Below, piece after piece: positions 16,732 through 24,655 of a stretch of DNA of 64,000 nt. The stretch spans positions 59,207 to 123,206 of the IMG/VR virus record IMGVR_UViG_3300048929_000185. One strand, 5' to 3'. The notes below the pieces were generated by a model. That model saw only the letters and a program-made list of their open reading frames with translations. It made no database searches and had not been told where the DNA came from. The stretch comes from a virus. The position numbers and the translations under genes are program-made. Position 1 is the stretch's first letter; each line of letters starts with the position of its first letter.

Positions 16732-18168
16732 TTGACCATCGCAAAGAAAAAAGAAAAAATTTCAGTATCATTTGTTGATGAACCGGCTAGTGAGGACGTA
16801 ACTGGCAGTTGTGTTTATATCGAAACACCAAACCATAAGATTTTACTTGATATGGGTTTACATCAATCAAATAATAAATACGAAGATTTTTTAGTAAATA
16901 ACAGAAAGTTTGCGAAATTCAAAGCAAAAGACATTGACTTAGTTTTTATATCACACTTGCATGGAGATCATTGTCTTGCCGTACCAAAACTATACAGAGA
17001 TGGGTTTAGAGGGGCAACTGTGCTACCCAGAAGCTCTAAAGGTGTATTTAAGACCATGGCAAGCGATTCAGCCTACATCGCAGAACGGGATATATTTGTC
17101 ATAAATGATCAAAATAGTAAAAATTATAACCCGCTTTATGATATTTCAGACGTAAATACAATGCTTGAATATACTATCGAAAGACCCATCGGAGAAAAGA
17201 TATTTATAGACGACGAGCTATCTTTTATGTTTGTTCCAAGCGGGCATTTATTAAATAGTTGTCAGATCATTCTTTATATTACAGTCGATGGATTAACAAA
17301 AACTATCGTTTATACGGGCGATATTGGCAATAAAAAGATAGACAATTATTTCGTAGGTAAATTTGAGATGGTACCGTCATGCGACATATTGATTGGAGAA
17401 TCTACATATGGAGATAGACCAGATTTAAAGACTGGCAAAAAAGAGCGTGACAATGATCTAAATAAGTTAAAATCGGTTATTGATAGACAGATAAAAGAAA
17501 TGAATGGTAGGGTGTTGATCCCATCATTTGCGCAGTCAAGAATTCAGCAGTTAGCATTGATGATTTATGAACTCTATAAAAATGAGCCATGGCAGCCAAA
17601 AGTATATATCGACTCCCCTCTTGCTATCTCAATATTTAAAGATTATGCTGAAATATTGGAAGGCGATGATAAGAAGAAATTCGATGAAATGCTTAAATGG
17701 GAAAATCTAGTATTCGTTAAAGAAACACAGGCCAGTAAAGCGCTAGTATCTTCAATTGAGCCATGTTGCATTCTTTCAACTGCTGGAATGTGTCAGGTTG
17801 GTCGTGTGAGACATCATTTAAAGTCTTTGGTTGGGAATCCAAATGCTACTATTCTATTTGTTGGCTTTAGTACTGAAGGCAGCCTTGCGAGTATGTTAAA
17901 GGACAATAAAAGAAAATCAATCACAATTGATGGCAAAGAATACGATTGCAGATGTAGTTCTTATAGTCTTAAAAGCATGTCAGGACACGCACCATTTGAT
18001 CAGTTAGTGGATATTTATTCATCTATAAACTGTAATAAAATTGTACTGCACCATGGTAGTAGGGAAGCAAAAGAAACATTAGCGCTGGCACTTAAAAATG
18101 AATTAGAAAAGAAATGTAAGTCAACCCGCGTAATTATTTCTAATTCAAGCTTGAGATTTTCATTATAA
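16732..18168 (+). CDS. Beta-CASP metallo-beta-lactamase RNA nuclease, 478 aa
   Basis: Metallo-beta-lactamase motif 2 is HLHGDH (residues 75-80), with an early SVSFVDEPAS...GSCVYI strand and D in VYTGDIG. The beta-CASP part is visible: STYGDR, PSFAQSRIQQLAL, then ILSTAGMCQVGRVRHHL, and a late MSGHAPFDQL and VLHHGS. This is the architecture of CPSF73/RNase J-type ribonucleases, so cleavage of RNA is expected. TTG at 16732 follows AGAAAGG; ATC at 16738 is also possible. Lying in the polymerase operon, it may process phage or host transcripts. Confidence 0.85.
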   Translation: MTIAKKKEKISVSFVDEPASEDVTGSCVYIETPNHKILLDMGLHQSNNKYEDFLVNNRKFAKFKAKDIDLVFISHLHGDHCLAVPKLYRDGFRGATVLPRSSKGVFKTMASDSAYIAERDIFVINDQNSKNYNPLYDISDVNTMLEYTIERPIGEKIFIDDELSFMFVPSGHLLNSCQIILYITVDGLTKTIVYTGDIGNKKIDNYFVGKFEMVPSCDILIGESTYGDRPDLKTGKKERDNDLNKLKSVIDRQIKEMNGRVLIPSFAQSRIQQLALMIYELYKNEPWQPKVYIDSPLAISIFKDYAEILEGDDKKKFDEMLKWENLVFVKETQASKALVSSIEPCCILSTAGMCQVGRVRHHLKSLVGNPNATILFVGFSTEGSLASMLKDNKRKSITIDGKEYDCRCSSYSLKSMSGHAPFDQLVDIYSSINCNKIVLHHGSREAKETLALALKNELEKKCKSTRVIISNSSLRFSL

Positions 18169-18192
18169 AATAAATCATAGGAAGAAGGTTTT

Positions 18193-18810
18193 ATTATAGA
18201 CGAATTATTATTAACATTACCTACGAATTTAGAAAATATGCAATTACCTGCTCCAGAAATGGTAAATTATTGGAGACTTGCCGAAAATCGTACATTTTAT
18301 ATTGATTATGAAATTGATACTGGTGTATTAGAAATTCAAAAGGCAATTATAAATATAAATCGAGAAGACAAAGGAAAACCAGTAGAAAAACGGATTCCGA
18401 TTAAGATTTTTATTCAGTCACCAGGCGGTTGTTTATATAGTACATACAGTCTCGTCGATACAATTCTTGCATCTGTAACACCTGTTATTACAGTAAATAT
18501 GGGTATCGCTCTTTCAGGCGGATTTTTATTATTTATCGCTGGATCTAAAAGATATTGCCTATCAAGATCGCAAGCAATGCTACATACCGGTTCTACTGGC
18601 GTACAGGGAACATTTGAGCAGGTGGAGGAATCTCAAAAGACATATCGCAAGCAGATTCAGCAAATGGGCGAATATATTTTGTCTCGTACAAAAATTGATC
18701 AGAAGACTTTTAGTAAAAATAAAAGTAAAGATTGGTATTTTGATGCAGCTGAACAGGTTGAATATGGTATAGCAGATAGTATATTAAATAGTTTAGACGA
18801 AATAATTTAA
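18193..18810 (+). CDS. ClpP-like serine protease, ATT/ATA start, 205 aa
   Basis: ClpP fold features: SPGGCLYSTYSLVDTI, then GIALSGGFLLFIAG with the nucleophile Ser108, and AMLHTGSTG with His131; the 23-residue gap is close to ClpP. AGGAAGAAGG (18179-18188) is followed by ATT ATA at 18193-18198, with an in-frame stop at 18178; the first ATG (18238) has no ribosome site and would lose the LLLTLPTNLENM start. It is far from the capsid genes, so a role in protein turnover or regulation is likelier than prohead cleavage. Confidence 0.8.
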   Translation: MIDELLLTLPTNLENMQLPAPEMVNYWRLAENRTFYIDYEIDTGVLEIQKAIININREDKGKPVEKRIPIKIFIQSPGGCLYSTYSLVDTILASVTPVITVNMGIALSGGFLLFIAGSKRYCLSRSQAMLHTGSTGVQGTFEQVEESQKTYRKQIQQMGEYILSRTKIDQKTFSKNKSKDWYFDAAEQVEYGIADSILNSLDEII

Positions 18811-18933
18811 TTTTTTTATTTTACATATTTTTTCGTATATTCTTACGTATCTCATTTTATCACGTAATATACTATTCGCACAATAGTAAATATCAACAAT
18901 AATATATCAATTATTTTGGAGGAAATTAACAAA

Positions 18934-19128
18934 ATGGTAACTCATAAAGACGTAGAACCCAAAGTAACTGCGGGTAAAAGAAATATTTTGATTAAAGATG
19001 TATCAATCGATGGAGAATTGTTAGTTGACGAAAACGGTTCTATCGCACCGGAGTTGAAAAAGAATTTACCTGACTGGGTACATAAATTCGATATGAAAAT
19101 TAGCATTGAACTTCCAGACGAAGAATAA
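18934..19128 (+). CDS. Small hypothetical protein, 64 aa
   Basis: The ATG at 18934 is chosen because GGAGGAAATT lies before it. The protein reads as beta-rich and acidic (NILIKDVSIDGELLVDENGS, then KFDMKISIELPDEE). It lies between the protease and the phosphoesterase in one direction, preceded by about 120 AT-rich bases. Function unknown. Confidence 0.6.
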   Translation: MVTHKDVEPKVTAGKRNILIKDVSIDGELLVDENGSIAPELKKNLPDWVHKFDMKISIELPDEE

Positions 19129-19145
19129 GAAGGGTGGGGACAAAA

Positions 19146-20360
19146 ATAAATAATCAGGCTTTGATACAACCAAATGAAAGTCCAAAGGCTTATAGAATAC
19201 GATTATATAAAAATAGAGATTTATATGGCTTGACAAATACTGAAATCGGTAAATTATGTAACGAAGCTTTTGGCGTAAATTGGGACGAATCTGCCCACCG
19301 AAAGAAAACAAAGAATTATTTAGATGGATATAATGATGCCAAAGATGAATTAGGTACTCCTGATAAGCAATTACAGGGCATGATTGAAGAAAACAAAACC
19401 TTAAAACGTGAAGCACAGCGAGAACTTATGAAAGTGCAGACCGAAAAGCTCGAATATGCCCGATGGCAGCGTGAACTTGCTAGAGATGAACTGTTTGAAG
19501 AAAAAGTATTACAGGCAATTAGAGATAATTCTAAAATAATTATTCCAGAAGATATTCCTGTAGTACATAACAAACGTGCTGGACAGTTAAACTTTGCCGA
19601 CTCTCATTTTGGAAAGGAATTTAAGATTTATGGACTTTTTGATGAAGTTATAAACGAATATAGCCCTGAAATCTATTATTCCAGAATGGAGCAAATATAT
19701 AATCAGACAGTTGAAATTATTGAAAATGAAAAACTGTCAGAAATTCATGTTAATAATCTCGGAGATCATATTGAGGGATTTATAAGACACTCTCAGTTAT
19801 GGAGTCTTCGTTACGGAGCTATTGATAGTGCTATTATCTTTGGTAATTATCTTGGGAATTGGCTCAACAAACTCTCCAAGTTAGTTAATGTGGTATATCA
19901 TCAAACGGACGGAAATCACGACGAATTTCGGCTTCTGGACGGAAAAAAGAATGAGCATTTATGTGATACGGCAGGTAAAATTGTTAGAAATAATATCATT
20001 ACAAAGAATGAAAATAATCCAAACTTCAAATATGTAGAAAATAAGACTGGATTTATTTTTGATTCTATTGCTGGATATAACATTTTAGGAATTCATGGAG
20101 AAGTTTCAAATTTAGCACAGGCTTTAAAGGATTTTTCTGATATTTATGATGTGCGTATTGACTACATAATTGGAGGACATAAACATCGTAATGACTTTAT
20201 AAATTGTGGAGTAAGACGTGGAGCTATGACGGTTGGATCAATTGTTGGAAGCGATGATTTTTCTATGAGAATTAGGAAATCGGCTGATGCCACCGCTTCT
20301 TTTGTGATTTATGAAGAAGGAAAAGGCAAGGTATGTGAACATACACTTGTATTAAATTAA
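19146..20360 (+). CDS. Calcineurin-like phosphoesterase (SbcD/Mre11-type), 404 aa
   Basis: The metallophosphatase motifs appear in order: FADSHFG (DxH), NLGDHIEG (GDxxE), TDGNHDEF (GNHD/E), ILGIHGE (H) and IGGHKHRND (GHxH). The first 140 residues form a helical domain that may bind DNA. Such phage proteins are metal-dependent nucleases or phosphatases. The region AGAAGGGTGGGG (19128-19139) looks like the ribosome site, placing ATA at 19146 at the right distance; GTG at 19134 is the conventional alternative but lies inside that site. Confidence 0.8.
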   Translation: MNNQALIQPNESPKAYRIRLYKNRDLYGLTNTEIGKLCNEAFGVNWDESAHRKKTKNYLDGYNDAKDELGTPDKQLQGMIEENKTLKREAQRELMKVQTEKLEYARWQRELARDELFEEKVLQAIRDNSKIIIPEDIPVVHNKRAGQLNFADSHFGKEFKIYGLFDEVINEYSPEIYYSRMEQIYNQTVEIIENEKLSEIHVNNLGDHIEGFIRHSQLWSLRYGAIDSAIIFGNYLGNWLNKLSKLVNVVYHQTDGNHDEFRLLDGKKNEHLCDTAGKIVRNNIITKNENNPNFKYVENKTGFIFDSIAGYNILGIHGEVSNLAQALKDFSDIYDVRIDYIIGGHKHRNDFINCGVRRGAMTVGSIVGSDDFSMRIRKSADATASFVIYEEGKGKVCEHTLVLN

Positions 20361-20368
20361 TTATTCGC

Positions 20369-20395
20369 GGAGAGTATGGCGCTCTCCTATTTTAT
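20369..20395 (+). terminator. Hairpin and T-tract after the phosphoesterase
   Basis: GGAGAG (20369-20374) pairs with CTCTCC (20382-20387), followed by TATTTTATTAC and an A-run, leading directly into the HU ribosome site. Confidence 0.65.
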
Positions 20396-20432
20396 TACAA
20401 AAAAAAATAAAATTAAGGAGATTTATAAAAAT

Positions 20433-20708
20433 ATGACAAAGACAGAATTCATTTCAGAAGTAGCTACAAGAGTAAACGTGAGCAAATTACAGGCTGAAGA
20501 TTTAGTAAAAGCCTTTTTAGAAACAGTAGAAGAAACACTGGTTAAAGATGATAGGCTTCAGCTTACCGGATTCGGGACATTCGAGGTTGTTGAACGTGCT
20601 GCCAGAGAAGGTAGAAATCCTAAAGATGGTACTCCACTTCGCATTGAAGCTTCAAAATCTCCCAAATTTAAACCTGGCAAGTCTCTGAAGGATTCCTTAA
20701 ATAGATAG
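20433..20708 (+). CDS. HU family DNA-binding protein, 91 aa
   Basis: Full-length HU: KTEFISEVATRVNVSKLQAE, LQLTGFGTFEVVERAAREGR and the DNA-gripping arm RNPKDGTPLRI with the conserved proline, ending SPKFKPGKSLKDSLN. The length matches the usual 90 residues. It bends and compacts DNA and may serve replication, recombination or the tyrosine recombinase encoded nearby. The ATG at 20433 has AAGGAG upstream. Confidence 0.95.
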   Translation: MTKTEFISEVATRVNVSKLQAEDLVKAFLETVEETLVKDDRLQLTGFGTFEVVERAAREGRNPKDGTPLRIEASKSPKFKPGKSLKDSLNR

Positions 20709-20720
20709 GTGGTGTTATAA

Positions 20721-20864
20721 ATGTATGACGAAGATGCTTTAATCATCTCTCTTACCGATGATGAGATTACTATTTTAAAAGAAGTATTAAAGAACAGACT
20801 TGAATCTTGTCTTTCATTGGGAGAACAGGTAACGATTGAGGAATTAATTGAAAAGTTAAATTAA
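20721..20864 (+). CDS. Small acidic protein after HU, 47 aa
   Basis: Short but well-formed: GGTGGTG ribosome site, ATG at 20721, protein MYDEDALIISLTDDEITILK then a helical tail ending IEELIEKLN. It lies 12 bases after HU and before a terminator, so it is the last gene of the operon. Acidic and helical; function unknown. Confidence 0.55.
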   Translation: MYDEDALIISLTDDEITILKEVLKNRLESCLSLGEQVTIEELIEKLN

Positions 20865-20870
20865 CATAGG

Positions 20871-20902
20871 ACTCTGCACTGTAATAGGTGTGGAGTTTTT
20901 TA
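20871..20902 (+). terminator. Intrinsic terminator of the HU operon
   Basis: ACTCTGCAC (20871-20879) pairs with GTGTGGAGT (20888-20896), 9 bp with two G-U pairs, followed by TTTTT. Confidence 0.75.
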
Positions 20903-20951
20903 GATGGAAAATAATGTATGGGTATGCTCCATGCTCCATTAATGGTTGTTT

Positions 20952-21015
20952 TGAGAGATAATTACTCTCCTCTTCCATAAACGCATTGAACCTGACGAAA
21001 CGTTTGGTTCTTTTT
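20952..21015 (+). terminator. Inverted repeat and second terminator before rha
   Basis: GAGAG/CTCTC (20953-20969) is a small inverted repeat; GAACC (20988-20992) pairs with GGTTC (21006-21010) and is followed by TTTTTG. The pair lies 40-100 bases before the Rha gene and may set its expression. Confidence 0.5.
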
Positions 21016-21050
21016 GTTTACACAAATGAATCAACGAAAGGATTGATAGC

Positions 21051-21710
21051 ATGTTAATAGAAATTGCAAAATTTAATAAGGTAGAAACAACTGTAGTGAG
21101 TAGTCTTGATGTATCAGAAACATTTGATAAACATCACCGCGATGTAATGGAGTCAATAAGGACGATAGGTTCAAACATTAGTACAGCGGAATTTTCCGCT
21201 CTATTTAATTTGACATCATACAGAGCTTCTAATGGTAAAACCAATCCTATGTATGTAATGACAAAGGACGGATTTACACTTCTTGCAATGGGATATACAG
21301 GTGAAAAAGCTATGAAGTTTAAACTTGCTTATATTAAGCAGTTTAATGCAATGGAAAAAGCTTTACAGGGAAAACTTATTGAAAGAGAAAAAGGAATTGC
21401 CGTAAGGCAGTCTTTGACAAAGGCTCTACAGCTATCAACAGAAAATGAGAGAATGCATGGACATGCATATTCAAATTATACAAATTGTATATATAAAGTC
21501 TTATTTGGCATGAACGCAAATCAGTTAAGAGATAAATATGGAATTGGTAAAAACGATCAGATAAGAGACTGTTTGTCAGAAAATGAGTTAAGAGCAATAC
21601 AATCCATGGAAAGCATGGTGAGTGGATTGGTTGATTGCGGTTGGGGATATGATCAAATTAAAACTTTTATTGAACAAACAAATACAACAAAACAATTAGG
21701 AGTGGCTTAA
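21051..21710 (+). CDS. rha: Rha family phage regulatory protein, 219 aa
   Basis: The first 110 residues carry the Rha signature: VVSSLDVSETFDKHHRDVME and MYVMTKDGFTLLAMGYTGEK, then KFKLAYIKQFNAMEKAL. The remaining half is helical and resembles C-terminal domains attached to phage antirepressors. Rha proteins are phage regulators whose expression affects growth in some hosts. It stands alone between two terminators, directly before the integrase. Confidence 0.88.
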   Translation: MLIEIAKFNKVETTVVSSLDVSETFDKHHRDVMESIRTIGSNISTAEFSALFNLTSYRASNGKTNPMYVMTKDGFTLLAMGYTGEKAMKFKLAYIKQFNAMEKALQGKLIEREKGIAVRQSLTKALQLSTENERMHGHAYSNYTNCIYKVLFGMNANQLRDKYGIGKNDQIRDCLSENELRAIQSMESMVSGLVDCGWGYDQIKTFIEQTNTTKQLGVA

Positions 21711-21726
21711 TGTCACTCTCTTTTTA
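21699..21726 (+). terminator. Terminator overlapping the end of rha
   Basis: GAGTG (21700-21704) pairs with CACTC (21714-21718), then TCTCTTTTTATT and AGCAAAAG; the left arm is inside the last codons of rha. Confidence 0.55.
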
Positions 21727-21751
21727 TTAGCAAAAGAGGGGGAGTGAGTGA

Positions 21752-22783
21752 ATGGACGGTAAAATTGCAGACCGTAGCGATGATATAACAGACGAAATGT
21801 GGCTTGAAGTAAATGAGTTTAATCGTAATATGGTTCAGGAATACTTAGAAAATCAGGCTGAATTAGCAGTAAAAACAAAAATAGGCTACGAATCAGCGTT
21901 AAAAATATTTTTCTACTGGGTGAAAGAACATCTGAATAATAAAAGTTGCCTGGAAATAAAAAAGAAAGAATTTGTAAGATACTTAAACTGGCTTACAAAC
22001 AGAGGGCTTTCGGATTCGGCTATTAAGTTTAAGAAATCTGCGGTAAGCAATATATGTAATTACATAATGATGATGTACGAGGAGGAATATCCTACCTTCA
22101 GAACGTTCGTAACAAAGGAAATGAAAGTGGTAAAAACCGGTTATGTACACCCTAAAATCCCGCTCACTCCTGATGAATATGTTCATTTATGCGAAGAATT
22201 GGAGAAACGAGAGGAATGGGAGAAACTAGCCTACCTTATGTTTTCTTATTCTACAGGTTGTCGTAGAGCTGAAGCAAGACAATTACTAAAGGAAGTAGTT
22301 AATTATACTCCCGTTGAAAATGAAATTACAATTATCGATGAAGATAAAAATGAGCAAAAAGTGATGTCTAAAAAATACATAACACACACAATTCGTTGTA
22401 AAGGAGCTTCCGTAATCGGAAAACCAAGAAAACTTAAATTTGGCGAAGAAGTCATGGACGTATTTAAAAAGTGGTTAGAGGTACGTGGTGAAGATGATAA
22501 CCCATATATGTTTACCATTAATGTAAAGAAAACTGGAGAGGTTAGACAGGTTGCAGAAGGAACATTTAATGGTTGGTGCAAAGGCTTATTTGCTGAAATA
22601 GTTGGTCGAAGAGTTCATCCTCATCTATTTCGGGAGTCAAGAGCTACAAATTTAGTCGTTTATGAACATAAATCTGCTGAAGTTGCTCAGAAATTATTAG
22701 GCCACAACGATGTAACTACCACGAAAAATCATTATATTATCCGAAATGATGAGGCTGACGAATCTGACGAAGCATTCACTTAG
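21752..22783 (+). CDS. Tyrosine recombinase/integrase, 343 aa
   Basis: SAM-like N-terminal core-binding domain (KTKIGYESALKIFFYWVKE) and a catalytic domain with Arg in TGCRRAEARQ (about 169), HPHLFRES (H-x-x-R, about 290), LLGHND (about 316) and the nucleophile Tyr in KNHYIIR (about 327). All expected active-site residues are present. It would integrate the phage, or resolve multimers if the prophage is extrachromosomal. It is encoded in the same direction as the lysis genes, with a structured RNA-like region just after it. Confidence 0.92.
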   Translation: MDGKIADRSDDITDEMWLEVNEFNRNMVQEYLENQAELAVKTKIGYESALKIFFYWVKEHLNNKSCLEIKKKEFVRYLNWLTNRGLSDSAIKFKKSAVSNICNYIMMMYEEEYPTFRTFVTKEMKVVKTGYVHPKIPLTPDEYVHLCEELEKREEWEKLAYLMFSYSTGCRRAEARQLLKEVVNYTPVENEITIIDEDKNEQKVMSKKYITHTIRCKGASVIGKPRKLKFGEEVMDVFKKWLEVRGEDDNPYMFTINVKKTGEVRQVAEGTFNGWCKGLFAEIVGRRVHPHLFRESRATNLVVYEHKSAEVAQKLLGHNDVTTTKNHYIIRNDEADESDEAFT

Positions 22784-22785
22784 AA

Positions 22786-23216
22786 TCCAACTTTCATTGG
22801 TAAAACACAGGCTCGCTTGCCGAGGGAATTGTAGTAGCCAATCCGGGCACTCCCCTGTCTAAAAAAAATTGTGAACGATTGTTACTTAAAAGAACCGTTA
22901 AGTCGGCAATTCAAAAAGAAATGAGTTAATAACTCAAACCTTCGGGTATGAAATCCCAACAAAAAATAATATTGGTTCTGACGTGCATGGGAAGTCAGAT
23001 TAAATGTGGTCAATCAGGTAACGGTATCTGAGCGTAAAACAACCAACAGCAGGAAGAGCTTGCTGCTTATCAAGGCGAGGTTGGTAGACCTACTGAACTG
23101 CCTAGGAACTGACATGCTTCCTAGAAAGGTGAAAACCGTATGTTTAAGTGCGATAGAATTAACTGTAGGCGAAACGCCGTACTTCCGTATTATTGGAAGT
23201 GTGTCATTTGACACTA
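22786..23216 (+). ncRNA. Candidate large ornate non-coding RNA
   Basis: About 430 bases without a credible gene but full of hairpins: CTCG/CGAG (22812-22824), ATTGG/CCAAT (22796-22842) crossed by ACAGG/CCTGT (22807-22858, a possible pseudoknot), GAGTT/AACTC (22923-22935), ACC-TTCG-GGT (22938-22947), TCTGAC/GTCAGA (22977-22999), ACCAAC/GTTGGT (23042-23085), CTAGGAA/TTCCTAG (23102-23124), GGCG-aaa-CGCC (23168-23178), ACTTCC/GGAAGT (23181-23200), GTGTC/GACAC (23201-23214). Density and UUCG loop fit a structured RNA of the GOLLD/ROOL kind; the exact class is not recognised. Confidence 0.55.
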
Positions 23217-23275
23217 TATATTAATAATTCAGAAGAGACAACTACTCTCCTATCTTGCCGAAAGGAGTAATTAAA

Positions 23276-24157
23276 TTGAATATTAACCAAAATACAAACT
23301 TTGGAACACACAATACATCTGTGCGTCCAGGCAAAATAGAATACATAATTATACATTACGTAGGAGCCACGGGTGATGCAAAGGCAAACATAAATTATTA
23401 TAATCAGCCAACTACTACAAATGCATCTGCCGACTTCTATGTCGGATTTTCCGGTGATGTATGGCAATACAATCCTGATCCAATCTCTCGCTATTGTTGG
23501 GCAGTAGGAGGAAAGAAATTATCTACGGGTGGTGGATCATTATACGGGATTGCTAAGAATGTCAACTGTGTAAGCGTCGAAATGTGTGTTAGGAATAATG
23601 GCAGCAAAGCAGATACAAGCCGAGACTGGTATTTTGAAGATGCCACTGTACAGTCAGCTATTGAACTTACTAAAGAACTGATGACTAGATACAATATTCC
23701 AGTTGATCGAGTAATCAGACACTATGATGTGACGGGAAAGATTTGTCCAAATCCTTACGTATACGATCATACTAAACATACATGGACTGATTTTAAGGCG
23801 GCTCTCACTGAACAAAAAACACATGAAAAGAAATCCGGTTGGAAACAGGAAGACGGTGGCTGGCGCTTTTATAACGGTGACACCGGAGAATGTATTAAAA
23901 ACGACTGGTATCATGACACAGAAAAAAATTTATGGTACTGGTTTGACGGAAATGGAATGATGGTTACAAATACATGGTATCAATATAAAGGTGGTTGGTA
24001 CTATCTCAACGCAGATGGCGCTATGTGCAGATCACAACTTGTAGAAAATAATGGTAAGATCTATGCTGTTGATTCTGATGGAAAGATGGTAACTGGAGAG
24101 GTATTGGTATCAACATTAAGCGATGGATCTTTACAGTATAAAGGGTTAGCAAAATAG
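23276..24157 (+). CDS. N-acetylmuramoyl-L-alanine amidase endolysin, 293 aa
   Basis: N-terminal Amidase_2/PGRP-type catalytic domain: zinc ligands in IIHYVGATG (about residue 25) and RHYDVTGKICPNP (about 149 and the Cys nine residues on). From about 187 the protein consists of choline-binding-type wall repeats (GWKQEDGGWRFYNGDTG, NLWYWFDGNGMM, GGWYYLNADGAM). The TTG at 23276 has AAAGGAG 8 bases upstream. It cuts the bond between muramic acid and the stem peptide at lysis; the holin follows 11 bases later. Confidence 0.93.
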   Translation: MNINQNTNFGTHNTSVRPGKIEYIIIHYVGATGDAKANINYYNQPTTTNASADFYVGFSGDVWQYNPDPISRYCWAVGGKKLSTGGGSLYGIAKNVNCVSVEMCVRNNGSKADTSRDWYFEDATVQSAIELTKELMTRYNIPVDRVIRHYDVTGKICPNPYVYDHTKHTWTDFKAALTEQKTHEKKSGWKQEDGGWRFYNGDTGECIKNDWYHDTEKNLWYWFDGNGMMVTNTWYQYKGGWYYLNADGAMCRSQLVENNGKIYAVDSDGKMVTGEVLVSTLSDGSLQYKGLAK

Positions 24158-24168
24158 GAGGAATAAAA

Positions 24169-24462
24169 ATGGAACAGATTATGAAATATATTAAACCGGA
24201 ACTTGTAGTTGTGGCTGTAGTTCTTTATTTTATTGGCATGTGGATTAAACAGGGACAGCTTATTAAAGATAAATATATTCCACTGGTTAATGGAGCCGTA
24301 GGGATCGTTCTGTGCGCTATTTATGTGTTGGCGGCAACTACATTCGGTAACACACAAGAGTTCGCTCTAGTGGTGTTTACGGCGCTCACACAGGGTATTC
24401 TTGTGGCAGGATTAAGTACATATGTTGACCAGATTATTAAGCAGATTAACAAGGACGAATAA
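24169..24462 (+). CDS. Holin (Hol44-like), 97 aa
   Basis: Three hydrophobic segments at about residues 10-27, 41-59 and 66-84, with a short charged C-terminus. The pattern YIKPELVVVAVVLYFIGMWI with KQ and DKYIPL after it matches Hol44-type holins of Firmicute phages. It would permeabilise the membrane so that the adjacent amidase reaches the wall. GGAGGAATAAAA precedes the ATG. Confidence 0.88.
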   Translation: MEQIMKYIKPELVVVAVVLYFIGMWIKQGQLIKDKYIPLVNGAVGIVLCAIYVLAATTFGNTQEFALVVFTALTQGILVAGLSTYVDQIIKQINKDE

Positions 24463-24511
24463 CGGATAAATGTAATGTTTTATTGGAGAAATAAATATTC
24501 GCAGTAGATAT

Positions 24512-24539
24512 GGGACATCTCTCTGAGGTGTCTCTTTTT
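24512..24539 (+). terminator. Terminator after the lysis cassette
   Basis: GGGACATCT (24512-24520) pairs with AGGTGTCTC (24526-24534) over 9 bp with two G-U pairs, followed by TTTTTG and then TGTTGCGAAAAC. Confidence 0.75.
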
Positions 24540-24561
24540 GTGTTGCGAAAACACTAAAACA

Positions 24562-24632
24562 TGGGAGACATGCTGGAGTAGCTACCAGCGTGAGTTAGGT
24601 CTACCTACCCTACTCTCCCATTATTATTTTTT
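24562..24632 (+). terminator. Three-way-junction hairpin with T-tract
   Basis: An outer stem TGGGAGA/TCTCCCA (24562-24568 and 24614-24620) encloses two hairpins, GCTGG/CCAGC (24572-24589) and TAGGT-ct-ACCTA (24596-24607), and is followed by TTATTATTTTTT. It is an unusually branched terminator, or a small structured RNA, placed just before the dead homing gene. Confidence 0.5.
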
Positions 24633-24655
24633 GTAGGTAGAGAAAGTAGGTAAGT

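Noticed and set aside
22786-23216. Retron or group II intron RNA
   Set aside because: No reverse transcriptase gene nearby and no domain-V-like hairpin.
23006-23224. A 72-aa coding frame in the ornate RNA region
   Set aside because: No ribosome site, composition unlike phage proteins here, and the stretch is fully used by perfect hairpins on the RNA.
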